64,000 nt of DNA from Allosphingosinicella sp042666435 (GTDB lineage Bacteria > Pseudomonadota > Alphaproteobacteria > Sphingomonadales > Sphingomonadaceae). The stretch covers positions 124,001 through 188,000 of the forward strand of contig NZ_JBHTDC010000001.1 in NCBI RefSeq assembly GCF_042666435.1, written 5' to 3'. Of the stretch, positions 8,433-16,164 are shown piece by piece (position 1 is the stretch's first letter; every line of letters begins with the position of its first letter). The notes under the pieces were generated by a model. The model was not told the origin of the DNA and did not search any database. It saw nothing but the letters and a program-made list of their open reading frames with translations. A program made the translations under genes and the position numbers.

Positions 8433-9571
8433 AGCTGAGCGGATGAGACGGCCCCGAGAAAGCTCTCCAGCCGCGCCTCGGCGTCGGCGCGTATGTTCGC
8501 CCAGAACAAGGCGTAATCGTAGACGTGGTAATTATTGCCGGGCAGCACGTAGGCGCCGAGGTCCGGCGCCTCTTCGCCGATGAGCAGGAAGCCGCGTATG
8601 TCGCAGCGCGCCGGCACCGCCGCCGGCACCAGCTCCGCCTCGGTCAGGTCGCCATTGGGGACCAATGTGCCGAGATTGGCGCCGGCGGCCGCCTCGTCGC
8701 CCCGGTTGCCGGTCAGCGGGTTGACGCACAGCATCGGCGATCCCGCGCGCGCTGCCCCGTCCGGAGCGGCGGAGGCGTCGTAGACGTCGGTCACCATCCT
8801 TGGATCGGCCGGCTCGGCGAAGCTCTGCCAGGCGAGGATGCAGCCGGCTTGCGCCTTTGTCTCGCAGGCGGGAAGCCCGAGCGCGTCCAGGTCCGCCGTC
8901 GTCGAGATCGGCCAGCCGACGACATAAGCGGCGGCGATCCGCTCCGCGACGGGGCTGCCCGCGATCCGCTCCCGGAGCAATCGCGTCAGATGAAGGCTGC
9001 CCTGGCTATGCGCGGCGAGGATGATCGGCCGATCCTCGGGCGCCTGCTCCAGGAACGCCTCGAATGCGGCGAGCACGTCGCGATAGGCGAAGTCGAGCGC
9101 CTTCTCGGCATCGGCCTGCGTGGTCAGGAAGGCGCCGAACGTCGCCTGCCGGTATTTGGGCGCCCAGATTTCGCCGACCGAGTTGAACGCGCTCGCCTGG
9201 CTCCGCACGAACAGCCGCGCCCGCTGCTGCGATTCCTCATGGTCGAGCGGCGCGTTCCACTGCGAGCGTTCGAGATAGGATGTCGGGTGGATGAAGAACA
9301 CCGAGGCCCGCGCTTGCTCGGCCGGCGCGAAGCCCTCGGGCGTCCACAGCGCCGGGTTGCCGGGAATGTCGGGTCGCGCGATCCACAGAGCCGCATCGGC
9401 ATAAGTGGGGCCGGCGGCGGGCGGCGCCGGGGCCTCCTCGAACGCTATATTCGGGATCAGGGCCGCCTTCATCAGGTCCATCTGGAAGATGCGATAGGCG
9501 AGCGCCCCGGCGAGCAGCAGGATCACCAGCCCCGCCACCACCCACAAGAAACGCCGCGCCAGCATCCACAT
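8423..9571 (-). CDS. DUF3089 alpha/beta-hydrolase-like membrane-anchored protein
   Basis: About 382 residues from ATG 9571 (MWMLARRFLWVVAG); an upstream ATG at 9622 gives an unlikely Cys/Trp-rich extension. One N-terminal transmembrane helix is followed by a hydrolase-like domain with FFIHPTSYLERSQWNAPL, the nucleophile-elbow-like AAHSQGSLHLTRLL and a C-terminal YHVYDYALFWANIR. These match the DUF3089 (lipase-like) family, whose substrate is not established. The last codons and TGA stop fall inside a REP-like element (8351-8432), so the repeat has probably redefined the C-terminus. It is divergent from gatC. Confidence 0.82.
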   Translation of the reverse strand: MWMLARRFLWVVAGLVILLLAGALAYRIFQMDLMKAALIPNIAFEEAPAPPAAGPTYADAALWIARPDIPGNPALWTPEGFAPAEQARASVFFIHPTSYLERSQWNAPLDHEESQQRARLFVRSQASAFNSVGEIWAPKYRQATFGAFLTTQADAEKALDFAYRDVLAAFEAFLEQAPEDRPIILAAHSQGSLHLTRLLRERIAGSPVAERIAAAYVVGWPISTTADLDALGLPACETKAQAGCILAWQSFAEPADPRMVTDVYDASAAPDGAARAGSPMLCVNPLTGNRGDEAAAGANLGTLVPNGDLTEAELVPAAVPARCDIRGFLLIGEEAPDLGAYVLPGNNYHVYDYALFWANIRADAEARLESFLGAVSSAQLSP

Positions 9572-9666
9572 CCTCCGAACCGACCAGCCGCGCTCCCAAC
9601 AGCAAGCGGCCGCTTCATGCAAGCCTTGCTTGAAGCCCGCTTGCGCGGATGCTAGCGGCCGCTCCC

Positions 9667-9954
9667 ATGTCCGTCGACACCGCCACCGTCCGCCGCATCG
9701 CCAGGCTCGCCCGCATCGCCGTCACCGACGGCGAGGCCGAGGCCTTGGTGCCCGAATTGAACAATATACTCGGCTGGATCGAGCAATTGCGCGAGGTCGA
9801 CGTCACCGGCGTCGAGCCGATGACCGCCGTCATCCCCAACACGCTTCGGCTGCGCGACGACATCGTCACCGACGGCGGCAAGCAGGCTGACGTGCTGAAG
9901 AATGCTCCTGTCGCCGAGCATGGCTTCTTCGCCGTTCCCAAGGTGATCGAGTAA
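9667..9954 (+). CDS. gatC: Asp-tRNA(Asn)/Glu-tRNA(Gln) amidotransferase subunit C
   Basis: 95 residues from MSVDTATVRRIARLARI (ATG 9667). GatC is the small belt subunit of the GatCAB complex that amidates mischarged Glu-tRNA(Gln) and Asp-tRNA(Asn). Conserved family features are the N-terminal V(R)RIARLARI helix, ELNNILGWIEQL, VEPM and the C-terminal PVAEHGFFAVPKVIE. The stop overlaps the gatA start by one base (TAATG), indicating translational coupling. Confidence 0.97.
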   Translation: MSVDTATVRRIARLARIAVTDGEAEALVPELNNILGWIEQLREVDVTGVEPMTAVIPNTLRLRDDIVTDGGKQADVLKNAPVAEHGFFAVPKVIE

Positions 9955-11435
9955 TGGCCAATCTCACCGACCTCGGCGTCGCGGCGATCCGCGACGGCGT
10001 GCGCGAAGGCACCTTCTCCGCCCGCGAAGTCGCCGACGCCTTCATTTCGGCCGTCACCAAGGCCAAGGGCCTCAACGCCTTCATCGTCGAGACGCCCGAC
10101 CACGCCATCGCCGCCGCCGAGGAGGCCGACCGCGAGCGCAAGCACGGCAATCTCCGCCCGCTCTCCGGCGTCCCGCTCGGGATCAAGGATCTGTTCGCCA
10201 CCAAAGGCATCCAGACCACCGCCGCGAGCGGCATCCTCGAAGGCTTCGAGCCGGCCTATGAATCGACCGTCAGCGGCAAGTTGTTCGCCGCCGGCGCGGG
10301 GATGCTGGGCAAGCTCAACATGGACCAGTTCGCGATGGGCTCGTCCAACGAGACCAGCGCGTTCGGCAACGTCCTTTCGCCCTGGCGCCGCAACGATGGC
10401 GGCAACGCGGCGCTGACCCCCGGCGGCTCGTCGGGGGGCTCGGCCGCCGCGGTCGCCGCCCGCGTCGCCCCCGGCGTCACCGGCACCGACACCGGCGGCT
10501 CGATCCGACAGCCCGCCGCCTTCGTCGGCATCACCGGCGTCAAGCCGACCTATGGCCGCTGCTCGCGCTACGGCATGGTCGCTTTCGCCTCCTCGCTCGA
10601 CCAGGCCGGTCCGATGGCCCGCGACGTCCGCGACTGCGCGATCATGCTGGAAGCGATGAGCGGCTTCGATCCGAAGGATTCGACCTCGCTCGATTTGCCG
10701 GTGCCGAAATGGGAGGCGAACCTCTCCAGCGACATACGCGGGCGTCGCATCGGCATCCCTAAGGAATATCGCATTGACGGCGTTCCGGCCGAGATCGACG
10801 CGGTCTGGGAGCAGGGCATCGCCTGGATGCGCGACGCCGGCGCCGAGATCGTCGAGGTCTCTCTGCCCCACACCCGCTACGCGCTGCCGACCTACTATAT
10901 CATCGCTCCGGCCGAGGCCTCGTCCAACCTCGCCCGCTACGACGGGGTGCGCTACGGCCAGCGCCGCGCGCCCGAAAACGGCAGCCTCGACGCCATGTAC
11001 GAAGCCACCCGCGCCGCCGGCTTCGGTCCCGAGGTCAAGCGCCGCATCATGATCGGCACCTACGTCCTCTCGGCCGGCTTCTACGACGCCTATTTCAACC
11101 AGGCGCAGAAGGTGAGGGCGCTCATCGCCCGCGATTTCGAGCGCGTCTGGGCCGAATGCGACCTGCTCCTCACGCCGACCACGCCGAGCGCCGCCTTCGG
11201 CCTCGGCGAGAAGATGGACGACCCGCTGGCCATGTACCTGAACGACGTCTTCGCCGTCCCCGCCAGCCTCGCCGGCCTGCCCGCAATGTCGGTCCCGGCG
11301 GGCCTCGACGCGCAGGGCCTGCCGCTCGGCCTCCAGCTCATCGGCAAGGCGCTCGACGAGCAGGGCCTGCTGAATGCGGGACTGGCTTTTGAGGAACGCG
11401 CGGGCTTCAAGGCGCGGCCGGAGGCTTGGTGGTGA
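9954..11435 (+). CDS. gatA: Asp-tRNA(Asn)/Glu-tRNA(Gln) amidotransferase subunit A
   Basis: 493 residues, full length. It is the glutaminase subunit and feeds ammonia to GatB. The amidase-signature Ser-cisSer-Lys triad is visible: Lys in GVPLGIKDLF, and the serines in the stretch TPGGSSGGSAAAVAA and TDTGGSIRQPAAF. It starts at ATG 9954, overlapping gatC. Between gatA and gatB lies a 124-bp gap containing a family B REP-like element, so gatB is separated from gatCA by repeat DNA although all three probably share a transcript. Confidence 0.98.
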   Translation: MANLTDLGVAAIRDGVREGTFSAREVADAFISAVTKAKGLNAFIVETPDHAIAAAEEADRERKHGNLRPLSGVPLGIKDLFATKGIQTTAASGILEGFEPAYESTVSGKLFAAGAGMLGKLNMDQFAMGSSNETSAFGNVLSPWRRNDGGNAALTPGGSSGGSAAAVAARVAPGVTGTDTGGSIRQPAAFVGITGVKPTYGRCSRYGMVAFASSLDQAGPMARDVRDCAIMLEAMSGFDPKDSTSLDLPVPKWEANLSSDIRGRRIGIPKEYRIDGVPAEIDAVWEQGIAWMRDAGAEIVEVSLPHTRYALPTYYIIAPAEASSNLARYDGVRYGQRRAPENGSLDAMYEATRAAGFGPEVKRRIMIGTYVLSAGFYDAYFNQAQKVRALIARDFERVWAECDLLLTPTTPSAAFGLGEKMDDPLAMYLNDVFAVPASLAGLPAMSVPAGLDAQGLPLGLQLIGKALDEQGLLNAGLAFEERAGFKARPEAWW

Positions 11436-11462
11436 GCGGCAGGACTTACGAGATTCCCCACA

Positions 11463-11550
11463 CCGTTCGCCCTGAGCTTGTCGAAGGGCTGTCCTTGATA
11501 TTGCTCCGAGAAAGTGAAGGGCAGGGCTTCGACAAGCTCAGCCCGAACGG
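11463..11550. repeat. REP-like palindromic element, family B (copy 1)
   Basis: 88 bp between gatA and gatB. The left arm CCGTTCGCCCTGAGCTTGTC continues into GAAGGGCTGTCC. The right arm GCAGGGCTTCGACAAGCTCA continues into GCCCGAACGG and is the inverted complement. Other copies lie at 30079-30156 and, inside coding DNA, 42288-42374; a half copy ends gatB near 13044. Confidence 0.88.
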
Positions 11551-11558
11551 AGTTTCCC

Positions 11559-13049
11559 ATGTCTGAGTCCCCCTACCGCATCCACGGCGCCACCGGCGAA
11601 TGGGAGGTCGTGATCGGCCTGGAGGTCCACGCCCAGATCACGTCGAACGCCAAGCTCTTCTCCGGCGCATCGACCGAGTTCGGCGCCGAGCCCAACACCC
11701 AGGTCAGCCTGGTCGACGCGGCGATGCCGGGCATGCTGCCGGTCCTCAACGGCGAATGCGTCCGCCAGGCGGTCCGCACCGGCATGGCGCTGGAGGCTGA
11801 GATCAACGCCTGGTCGCGCTTCGACCGCAAGAATTATTTCTACGCCGATCTGCCGCAGGGCTATCAGATTTCTCAGCTTTATCATCCGATTGTCGGCGAG
11901 GGCTCGATCGCGATCGAAACCGGCGAGGGCGCCACAAGGACGATCGGCGTCGAGCGCATCCATATCGAGCAGGACGCCGGCAAGCTGATGCACGACCAGC
12001 ATCCCAGCTTCTCCTATGTCGACCTCAATCGCTGCGGCGTCGCCCTGATGGAGATCGTGTCGAAGCCTGACATGCGTTCTCCCGAGGAAGCAGGCGCTTA
12101 CGTCCGCAAGCTTCGATCCATTCTCCGCTATGTCGGCTCGTGCGACGGCAATATGGAACAGGGCTCGATGCGCGCCGACGTCAATGTCAGCGTCCGCAAG
12201 CCCGGCCAGCCGTTCGGCACCCGCACCGAGACCAAGAACGTCAATTCGGTCCGCTTCATCATGGCGACGATCGAGCATGAGGCGAACCGCCAGGTCGACG
12301 TGCTGGAGAGCGGCGGGACTATCGTCCAGGAAACCCGTTTATTTGACCCGGACAAGGGCGAGACGCGGTCGCTCCGCTCCAAGGAGGACGCGCATGATTA
12401 TCGCTATTTCCCCGATCCCGACCTGCTGCCGCTGGAGCTGACGCCGGAATTCCTCGACGAATGCCGCCACAGCCTCCCCGAACTCCCCGACGCCAAACGC
12501 CGCCGCTACGAGGAGGAACTCGGCCTCTCCGCCTACAATGCCGCCGTCCTCACCGCCGAAGCCGACACCGCCCGCTGGTTCGAGGCCCTGCTCGCCGAGA
12601 GCGCGCTGAAACAGGCGCGGCCGCAGGAGGAGCTCGCCAAGGCCGCGGCCAACTGGGTCACGTCCGACCTGTTCGGCGCCTTGAACCGCCTCGGCAAGGA
12701 TATCGCGACCAGCCCCGTCAGCCCGTCGCAGGGCGCGCAGCTGCTGGCGCTCGTCGCCGACGGCACTCTGTCCGGCACTTTGGCCAAGCAGGTATTCGAG
12801 ATCATGCTGGAGACCGGCGACGATCCCACCGCAATCGTAGAGGCGCGCGGCCTCAAGCAGACCAGCGACACCGGCGCGATCGAAGCGGTGATCGCCAAGG
12901 TCATGGCCGCCAACGCCGACAAGGTCGCCGACTATCGCGGCGGCAAGGACAAATTGTTCGGCTTCTTCGTCGGCCAGACGATGAAGGCGATGGCCGGCAA
13001 GGCCAACCCGCAGGTGGTGAACGAGCTGCTGAAAAAAGCTCTGTCCTGA
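11559..13049 (+). CDS. gatB: Asp-tRNA(Asn)/Glu-tRNA(Gln) amidotransferase subunit B
   Basis: 496 residues from MSESPYRIHG (ATG 11559). An upstream ATG at 11514 lies within the repeat and is rejected. GatB activates the carboxylate of the mischarged tRNA with ATP and transfers ammonia. Family motifs are WEVVIGLEVHAQ, SDA-region equivalents SLVDAAMPGMLPVLN, NRCGVALMEIVSKPD, GSMRADVNVSVR and the C-terminal YqeY-like helical domain (DYRGGKDKLFGFFVGQTMKA). The last residues (ALS) and TGA lie in a half family B repeat (TCCTGAGCCTGCCGAAGGA), so the stop was probably supplied by the repeat. Confidence 0.98.
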   Translation: MSESPYRIHGATGEWEVVIGLEVHAQITSNAKLFSGASTEFGAEPNTQVSLVDAAMPGMLPVLNGECVRQAVRTGMALEAEINAWSRFDRKNYFYADLPQGYQISQLYHPIVGEGSIAIETGEGATRTIGVERIHIEQDAGKLMHDQHPSFSYVDLNRCGVALMEIVSKPDMRSPEEAGAYVRKLRSILRYVGSCDGNMEQGSMRADVNVSVRKPGQPFGTRTETKNVNSVRFIMATIEHEANRQVDVLESGGTIVQETRLFDPDKGETRSLRSKEDAHDYRYFPDPDLLPLELTPEFLDECRHSLPELPDAKRRRYEEELGLSAYNAAVLTAEADTARWFEALLAESALKQARPQEELAKAAANWVTSDLFGALNRLGKDIATSPVSPSQGAQLLALVADGTLSGTLAKQVFEIMLETGDDPTAIVEARGLKQTSDTGAIEAVIAKVMAANADKVADYRGGKDKLFGFFVGQTMKAMAGKANPQVVNELLKKALS

Positions 13050-13457
13050 GCCTGCCGAAGGAGCGCTGGGCTGAAACGCGCCCCGTTTTGCTAGCGCGGT
13101 GAAGAGACGCCATCCGTCGCCGCTCAATCGGTGATGAAGAGCTGGCTAATTGGCCCGCTCCTTGCCGCCCCACGCCTGCCATCTCGCGATAATCGTCGGC
13201 GGTCATCTTCTCTCCCCTGCCCACCTTCGCCCGGGAACGCGCGGAGGGGAAGACGGAACCCCTTCAAAAATAGGATTTCGCCTGCCATCATGCGCCATCC
13301 GCCGCGAAGGCGGACCGCGGCTCCTTCCCACCGTCCAATCCGCTCCCGCCTCGCGCGCTCCGAAAACGTGCGCCAGAAGGGCAAAAAAGACCCCTGACCC
13401 CAGGAACTTCGTGAACTTCGCCCCGCCAACTGGCAAAAATCCGCCATTTTCCTCTCG
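13050..13457. other. Intergenic region between gatB and panE, no convincing gene
   Basis: 408 bp. It begins with the outer part of a half family B repeat (13044-13062). A short minus-strand frame beginning at ATG 13206 (MTADDYREMAGVG, with GGGAGAG upstream) could be a decayed small gene, but it would run far into gatB and its codon usage degrades. The other frames here look random. No terminator or RNA structure is obvious. Confidence 0.5.
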
Positions 13458-14423
13458 TCAGTAAAGCCCGCTTTGCCGCGCCATCACGCGGGTAAGCCCG
13501 AACAAGGCGTCCATATTCGGTGTTTTGACGCCCGCCATCCGCCCGATCTCGCGCGGCGCGCCGAGCAAGGCATCCAGCTCGATCGGCCGGCCGGCCTCGA
13601 CGTCCTGGAGCATCGAGGTCTTGAACGGCCCCAGCTTCCGGGTGACGGCGATGCGGTCGCGGCCGCTTTGCTCGATCGGGCAGCCGATGCGGGCGCCGAT
13701 TTCGGCCGCCTCCGCCATGATGTCGAGGATGAAGGCCTCGACCAGCTCGTCGTCGAGGATCGCGTTGCATATCCCGCCGGTGAGCGCCGAGATGGGGTTC
13801 ATCGTCATATTGCCCCACAATTTGTACCAGACGTCCTTCTGGATGCGGGCGCTGGCGGTGGCGGTGAAGCCGGCTGCGCCGAGCAAGGCGGCGAGGGCCT
13901 GGAGCCGCTCGCTGTCGCCACCCGCCGGCTCGCCGACGATCAGCCCGTCGCCCGAGCCGTGGACGATCAGGCCCGGCTCGGGCGAGGCGCAGCTGGCGTG
14001 GACCACGCAGCCGATCACTTGGGGCAGGGGAAGCGCTCGGGCGACCGCGGCGTCGGGATCGACCGAGGCGAGGCTCTGGTTCCGGTCGGCGAGGAACCAC
14101 CAAGGGACGCCGTTCAGCATCGGGAGGATCAAGGTGCCGGCTCCGATCAGCGGCGCGGCGGCCGCGGCGGCGGCAGCGAGCGAGGGCGCCTTGACCGCGA
14201 AGATCAGGAGGTCGCGCGGGCCGAGGCTCGCCGCGTCATCGGAAGCCTGGAAGCGAAGCGACGTCTCTCCGCCTCCCTCCCGCAGGACGAGGCCGTTCGT
14301 CTCGACCGCCGCCAAGGTAGCGCCGCGCGCCAGCAACGCGACCTCGTGCCCCGCCCCCGCCAGCTTGGCGGCGACCCATCCGCCGATCGCTCCGGCGCCC
14401 ACGATGGCGATGCGCATCCTCAT
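13458..14423 (-). CDS. panE: 2-dehydropantoate 2-reductase (ketopantoate reductase)
   Basis: 321 residues. It reduces ketopantoate to pantoate with NADPH in the pantothenate/CoA pathway. The Rossmann motif GAGAIGGWVAAKLAGAGHEV is at the N-terminus. The catalytic lysine region is KDVWYKLWGNMTMNPISALTG, and the C-terminal ApbA domain ends with DALLGAPREIGRMAGVKTPNM. PanE-fold proteins are numerous and some act on other 2-keto acids, so the assignment to pantoate is by family only. No other pan genes are adjacent. Confidence 0.85.
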   Translation of the reverse strand: MRMRIAIVGAGAIGGWVAAKLAGAGHEVALLARGATLAAVETNGLVLREGGGETSLRFQASDDAASLGPRDLLIFAVKAPSLAAAAAAAAPLIGAGTLILPMLNGVPWWFLADRNQSLASVDPDAAVARALPLPQVIGCVVHASCASPEPGLIVHGSGDGLIVGEPAGGDSERLQALAALLGAAGFTATASARIQKDVWYKLWGNMTMNPISALTGGICNAILDDELVEAFILDIMAEAAEIGARIGCPIEQSGRDRIAVTRKLGPFKTSMLQDVEAGRPIELDALLGAPREIGRMAGVKTPNMDALFGLTRVMARQSGLY

Positions 14424-14454
14424 TTCCTCCCCGTCGCCCCGTGGTTAGCCGAAT

Positions 14455-14847
14455 TCAGGGGGCTGCGTCGACGCGGCCCTTCATCGCCGGATGGTAGACG
14501 CAGTAGAAGGGGATGACGCCGGCGCGCTTCACCACGGTCCGCCCGCTCTTGCCCGCCGGCAGGTCGATCGCGAAACTGCCGTCGCGCGCGGTGGCGGTGT
14601 GGCGGAACATGTCGCGGTTGACCCACAGGATGGAGTCGCCGGCGCGGATGCCGGGAGGGACGGCGCCGAACTTCATCTTGTCGATGACGATCCGGTGGAC
14701 CCTCGGCGCGGGGCCGGCGGCGAGGGCGTCCGACGGGACGCCGAGGGTCGGCGGGAGCGTCAGGAGAGCGAAGGCTCCCGCCAGGGCGAAGGGGGCTTTG
14801 CGCACCGACCGCGCCTCAATCGAGGGATTGGGCGAGATGTTCGGCAT
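14455..14847 (-). CDS. Cupredoxin-domain periplasmic copper protein
   Basis: 130 residues with an N-terminal signal/transmembrane segment (KAPFALAGAFALLTLPPTLG). The C-terminal plastocyanin-like domain has a complete type 1 copper site: His83 (FRHTAT), Cys116, His119 and Met122 (FYCVYHPAMKG). A periplasmic electron-transfer or copper-binding role is inferred. The start overlaps the end of the DUF4142 gene by 32 nt, so the two are translationally coupled and both fall under the ECF-type promoter at 15387-15418. A downstream start near residue 15 is possible. Confidence 0.87.
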   Translation of the reverse strand: MPNISPNPSIEARSVRKAPFALAGAFALLTLPPTLGVPSDALAAGPAPRVHRIVIDKMKFGAVPPGIRAGDSILWVNRDMFRHTATARDGSFAIDLPAGKSGRTVVKRAGVIPFYCVYHPAMKGRVDAAP

Positions 14848-15343
14848 GGGCCTGATGCTCGCGGAACAGGGCCAGCCCGGTTTCGAGCAGCGCCTTCAAC
14901 TCCGCATCGTCGGCGGCGGGGATCAGGGTGCCGGCGAGGGCGCCGTTGACGCTGGCGTGGTAGGCGGCCTCGTTGGCGGCATAGGCCCGGTCGAACGCGG
15001 CGCCGTCGAGCGCGGCGAGGGCGCGCATCTTCCCCGCCGCGCCGTCGGTGAGGGCGGCGCTGGTCGCGTTGGCTTCGGGCGTGACGCCGAGCTTCCTGAC
15101 CAAAGCGAGCGCCTGGTCGTTGACCGTCTTATGGTCGCGGATCATCGTCTCGGCGAAGGCGCGGACTTCCGGGTTGCGGGACTTTTCGAGCGCCTGCTTC
15201 GCCGCTTCGATGTCAAGCTGTCCCGCCGTATAGGCGACATGCGCGATCTGCGCGTCGGTGACGGGCGTCGCCTCCTGCGCCGCCGCGGGCGCCGCCGTGG
15301 CGATAAGGGCGGCCGCTCCGATAAGCCCGAGCTTCCTGATCAT
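14816..15343 (-). CDS. DUF4142 periplasmic protein
   Basis: 175 residues from MIRKLGLIGAAALIATAAP (signal peptide ending AAAQ). The mature part is a ferritin-like four-helix DUF4142 domain: AQIAHVAYTAGQLDIEAAKQAL, VRAFAETMIRDHKTVNDQAL, and the C-terminal LFREHQAHAEHLAQSLD rich in His/Glu. The family is often stress- or envelope-associated but its function is not established. It is the first gene of a two-gene unit with the cupredoxin, divergent from folE and driven by a promoter matching the one before the neighbouring sigma factor. Confidence 0.9.
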   Translation of the reverse strand: MIRKLGLIGAAALIATAAPAAAQEATPVTDAQIAHVAYTAGQLDIEAAKQALEKSRNPEVRAFAETMIRDHKTVNDQALALVRKLGVTPEANATSAALTDGAAGKMRALAALDGAAFDRAYAANEAAYHASVNGALAGTLIPAADDAELKALLETGLALFREHQAHAEHLAQSLD

Positions 15344-15386
15344 TTCTTTCCTCCTGTCAAGTCTCCGCCAACCGGGCGGTTCACGG

Positions 15387-15418
15387 CCATTGGATGCCGG
15401 CTCGCGGCCAAGGTTCCC
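15387..15418 (-). promoter_or_regulatory. ECF-sigma-type promoter for DUF4142-cupredoxin
   Basis: Read on the minus strand: GGGAACC, 11 nt, CCGGCATCCAATGG. The same two boxes with identical spacing precede the sigma gene (16117-16148), and a near-identical pair faces the other way before folE. It ends 43 nt before the DUF4142 start codon, a normal leader length. Its GGGAACC box overlaps that of the folE promoter. Confidence 0.75.
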
Positions 15419-15450
15419 GGGAACGGATCGCCTACCGCCGGCATCCAACC
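15419..15450 (+). promoter_or_regulatory. ECF-sigma-type promoter for folE
   Basis: GGGAACG, 12 nt, CCGGCATCCAACC, one base longer in spacing than the two sister promoters. Its -35 box abuts the opposite-strand box, giving the perfect palindrome GTTCCCGGGAAC at 15413-15424. The downstream box ends about 22 nt before the folE start, which leaves a short leader containing the GAGGAGGAG ribosome-binding site. Confidence 0.7.
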
Positions 15451-15471
15451 GGGGACGAGGAGGAGAATGCC

Positions 15472-16128
15472 ATGATGCTGCGGAGGCTGGACGGCGACTA
15501 TCTCGACGGGATCGGTCCTCGACCGGCGGAGGCGCGCCCTTCCACGGCCGAGGTCGAAGCGGCGGTGCGGACGTTGATCGCGGCGACCGGGGACGATCCG
15601 GCGCGCGAGGGGCTGCGCGACACGCCGGCGCGGGTGGCGCGCGCCTATCGCGAATGGTTCGCGGGCTATGCGGTCGATCCGGCCCGGCTGCTCGATCGGG
15701 TCTTCGACGCGGACGGCTATGACGACATCGTGCTGCTCCGCGCGATCCCTATGGTCTCCACCTGCGAGCATCATCTCGCGCCGATCGTGGGACAGGCTCA
15801 CATCGCTTTCCGGCCCGACGGCCGCGTCGTCGGCATTTCGAAGCTGTCGCGCCTGGTCGACGCCTTCGCCCGGCGGCTGCAATTGCAGGAGCGGCTGACC
15901 AATCAGATCGCCGCCGCGCTGGAGGCGGCGCTCCGCCCGCGCGGTGTCGCCGTGGTGATCGAGGCCAGCCATGGCTGCATGGCGACACGCGGTGTAAGAC
16001 AGCATGGATTGTCGATGGTGACCAAATGCTGGCTCGGCGACTTCCGGGACGATCCGGGCCTGAGGTCGGAGCTGCTGGCTTCATTGCCCCTGTCGGGCGC
16101 TGGCGCGCGGCCGTTCGGGAACCTCTGA
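15472..16128 (+). CDS. folE: GTP cyclohydrolase I
   Basis: 218 residues from ATG 15472, preceded by GAGGAGGAG. It converts GTP to 7,8-dihydroneopterin triphosphate, the first step toward folate or pterins. Zinc ligands are Cys98 and His101 (STCEHHL) and Cys169 (SHGCMATRGV), so this is the type IA zinc enzyme. The motif VGISKLSRLVDAFARRLQLQERLT is conserved. It sits between the DUF4142 unit and an ECF sigma gene and has the shared ECF promoter upstream. This suggests stress-induced pterin supply; it may be a second copy to a housekeeping folE elsewhere, which cannot be seen here. Confidence 0.95.
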   Translation: MMLRRLDGDYLDGIGPRPAEARPSTAEVEAAVRTLIAATGDDPAREGLRDTPARVARAYREWFAGYAVDPARLLDRVFDADGYDDIVLLRAIPMVSTCEHHLAPIVGQAHIAFRPDGRVVGISKLSRLVDAFARRLQLQERLTNQIAAALEAALRPRGVAVVIEASHGCMATRGVRQHGLSMVTKCWLGDFRDDPGLRSELLASLPLSGAGARPFGNL

Positions 16129-16148
16129 GGCAGGCCGGCATCCAATGG
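16117..16148 (+). promoter_or_regulatory. Putative autoregulatory ECF promoter of the sigma gene
   Basis: GGGAACC, 11 nt, CCGGCATCCAATGG. The first box overlaps the last codons and stop of folE, and the second lies in the 36-nt gap before the sigma gene. A start site about 5-8 nt downstream would leave a leader of roughly 10-15 nt containing the AGGAGGG ribosome-binding site. The two boxes and their spacing equal those before DUF4142, consistent with autoregulation by the encoded sigma. Confidence 0.72.
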
Positions 16149-16164
16149 TGCCAGGAGGGTTGAT

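Noticed and set aside
13131..13464. Short plus-strand frames between gatB and panE
   Set aside because: No start site or domain; composition looks like shadow sequence.
16117..16148. EcfG-type promoter (GGAAC / CGTT)
   Set aside because: The -35 fits but CGTT is absent; the conserved second box is GGCATCC at all three sites.
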